The notes under the pieces are model-generated. The model was not told the DNA's origin. It made no database searches and was given only the letters and a program-made list of their open reading frames with translations. Made by a program: the position numbers and the translations under genes. From Pholis gunnellus (taxonomy: Eukaryota; Chordata; Actinopteri; Perciformes; Pholidae), in assembly GCA_910591455.2 (NCBI GenBank), contig OU342816.1, positions 16,663,138 through 16,727,137 of the forward strand: DNA of 64,000 nucleotides, in the 5' to 3' direction. Positions 63,886-64,000 of this stretch are shown piece by piece (within the stretch, counting starts at the first letter, position 1; each line of letters starts with the position of its first letter).

Positions 63886-64000
63886 GCCTTTAATGTTTTC
63901 TTTGTGACGTCATTAAGCCCCTCCCTTCTGGTATTCAGCCCCTACCCACGACTCCATGGACAGAACAGTGTCATGATGACATCACGGATTCTCTGCCTTT
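63886..64000. repeat. 109-bp satellite array, segment 8 (partial, runs off the window)
   Basis: The split-monomer remainder with GTTTTC and CCCTTCTGG, then the first 71 bases of a monomer at the window edge. The array continues to the right. Confidence 0.95.

Overview
The window is eukaryotic satellite DNA, almost certainly from an animal nuclear genome. I find no protein-coding gene, RNA gene, CRISPR array or bacterial feature. The evidence is about 53 kb of a near-identical 109-bp tandem repeat, interspersed (GT)n, (GA)n, TAG-triplet and GACA/GTGA simple repeats, and no open frame over 100 codons. A teleost or other vertebrate is plausible from the simple-sequence types, but the window cannot name the species.

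Layout: nine stretches of the 109-bp satellite are separated by eight copies of one composite non-satellite block. Satellite lies at 1-1699, 2982-8100, 9383-14370, 15663-27170, 29253-29687, 30980-43591, 44888-60864, 62159-62593 and 63886-64000. Blocks lie at 1700-2981, 8101-9382, 14371-15662, 27171-29252, 29688-30979, 43592-44887, 60865-62158 and 62594-63885. By length arithmetic the window holds 471 full-length satellite monomers, 10 shortened monomers (nine of 65 bp and one 56-bp fusion) and eight monomers each split by a block. Each full monomer normally carries the perfect CRE/ATF palindrome TGACGTCA, a near-CRE (TGACATCA) inside an 11-bp palindrome, an NcoI site (CCATGG) and three CpGs.

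Each block has the same order: about 480 bp of A-rich, GCTGAAA-rich sequence with an internal duplication, then a TAG-triplet tract, (GT)n/G6, a length-variable (GA)n and a GT-rich tract, and finally about 500 bp of a GACAGACAGTTA/GTGAGTGA minisatellite. In all eight copies the block sits at the identical point of a monomer (after position 64, resuming at position 66). This indicates one founding insertion that has since been amplified as part of the satellite. Block length is 1282-1296 bp except block 4 (2082 bp), which carries extra minisatellite units.

The satellite is organised at several scales: the 109-bp monomer, a 7-mer (763-bp) higher-order repeat near 48-53 kb, longer higher-order repeats of about 1.5-2.1 kb marked by a 107-109-65-109 signature, a 6.4-kb block-to-block unit, and a duplicated two-block module (27171-30979 and 60865-63885). 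Block 6 looks like a recombinant of two block subfamilies. A cluster of 22 small indels between about 51.7 and 56.5 kb contrasts with near absence of such indels elsewhere and probably marks poor consensus quality. Nothing here acts as a set of cooperating genes. The biology is concerted evolution of a heterochromatin-like array, with a possible but untested ATF/CREB-binding property.
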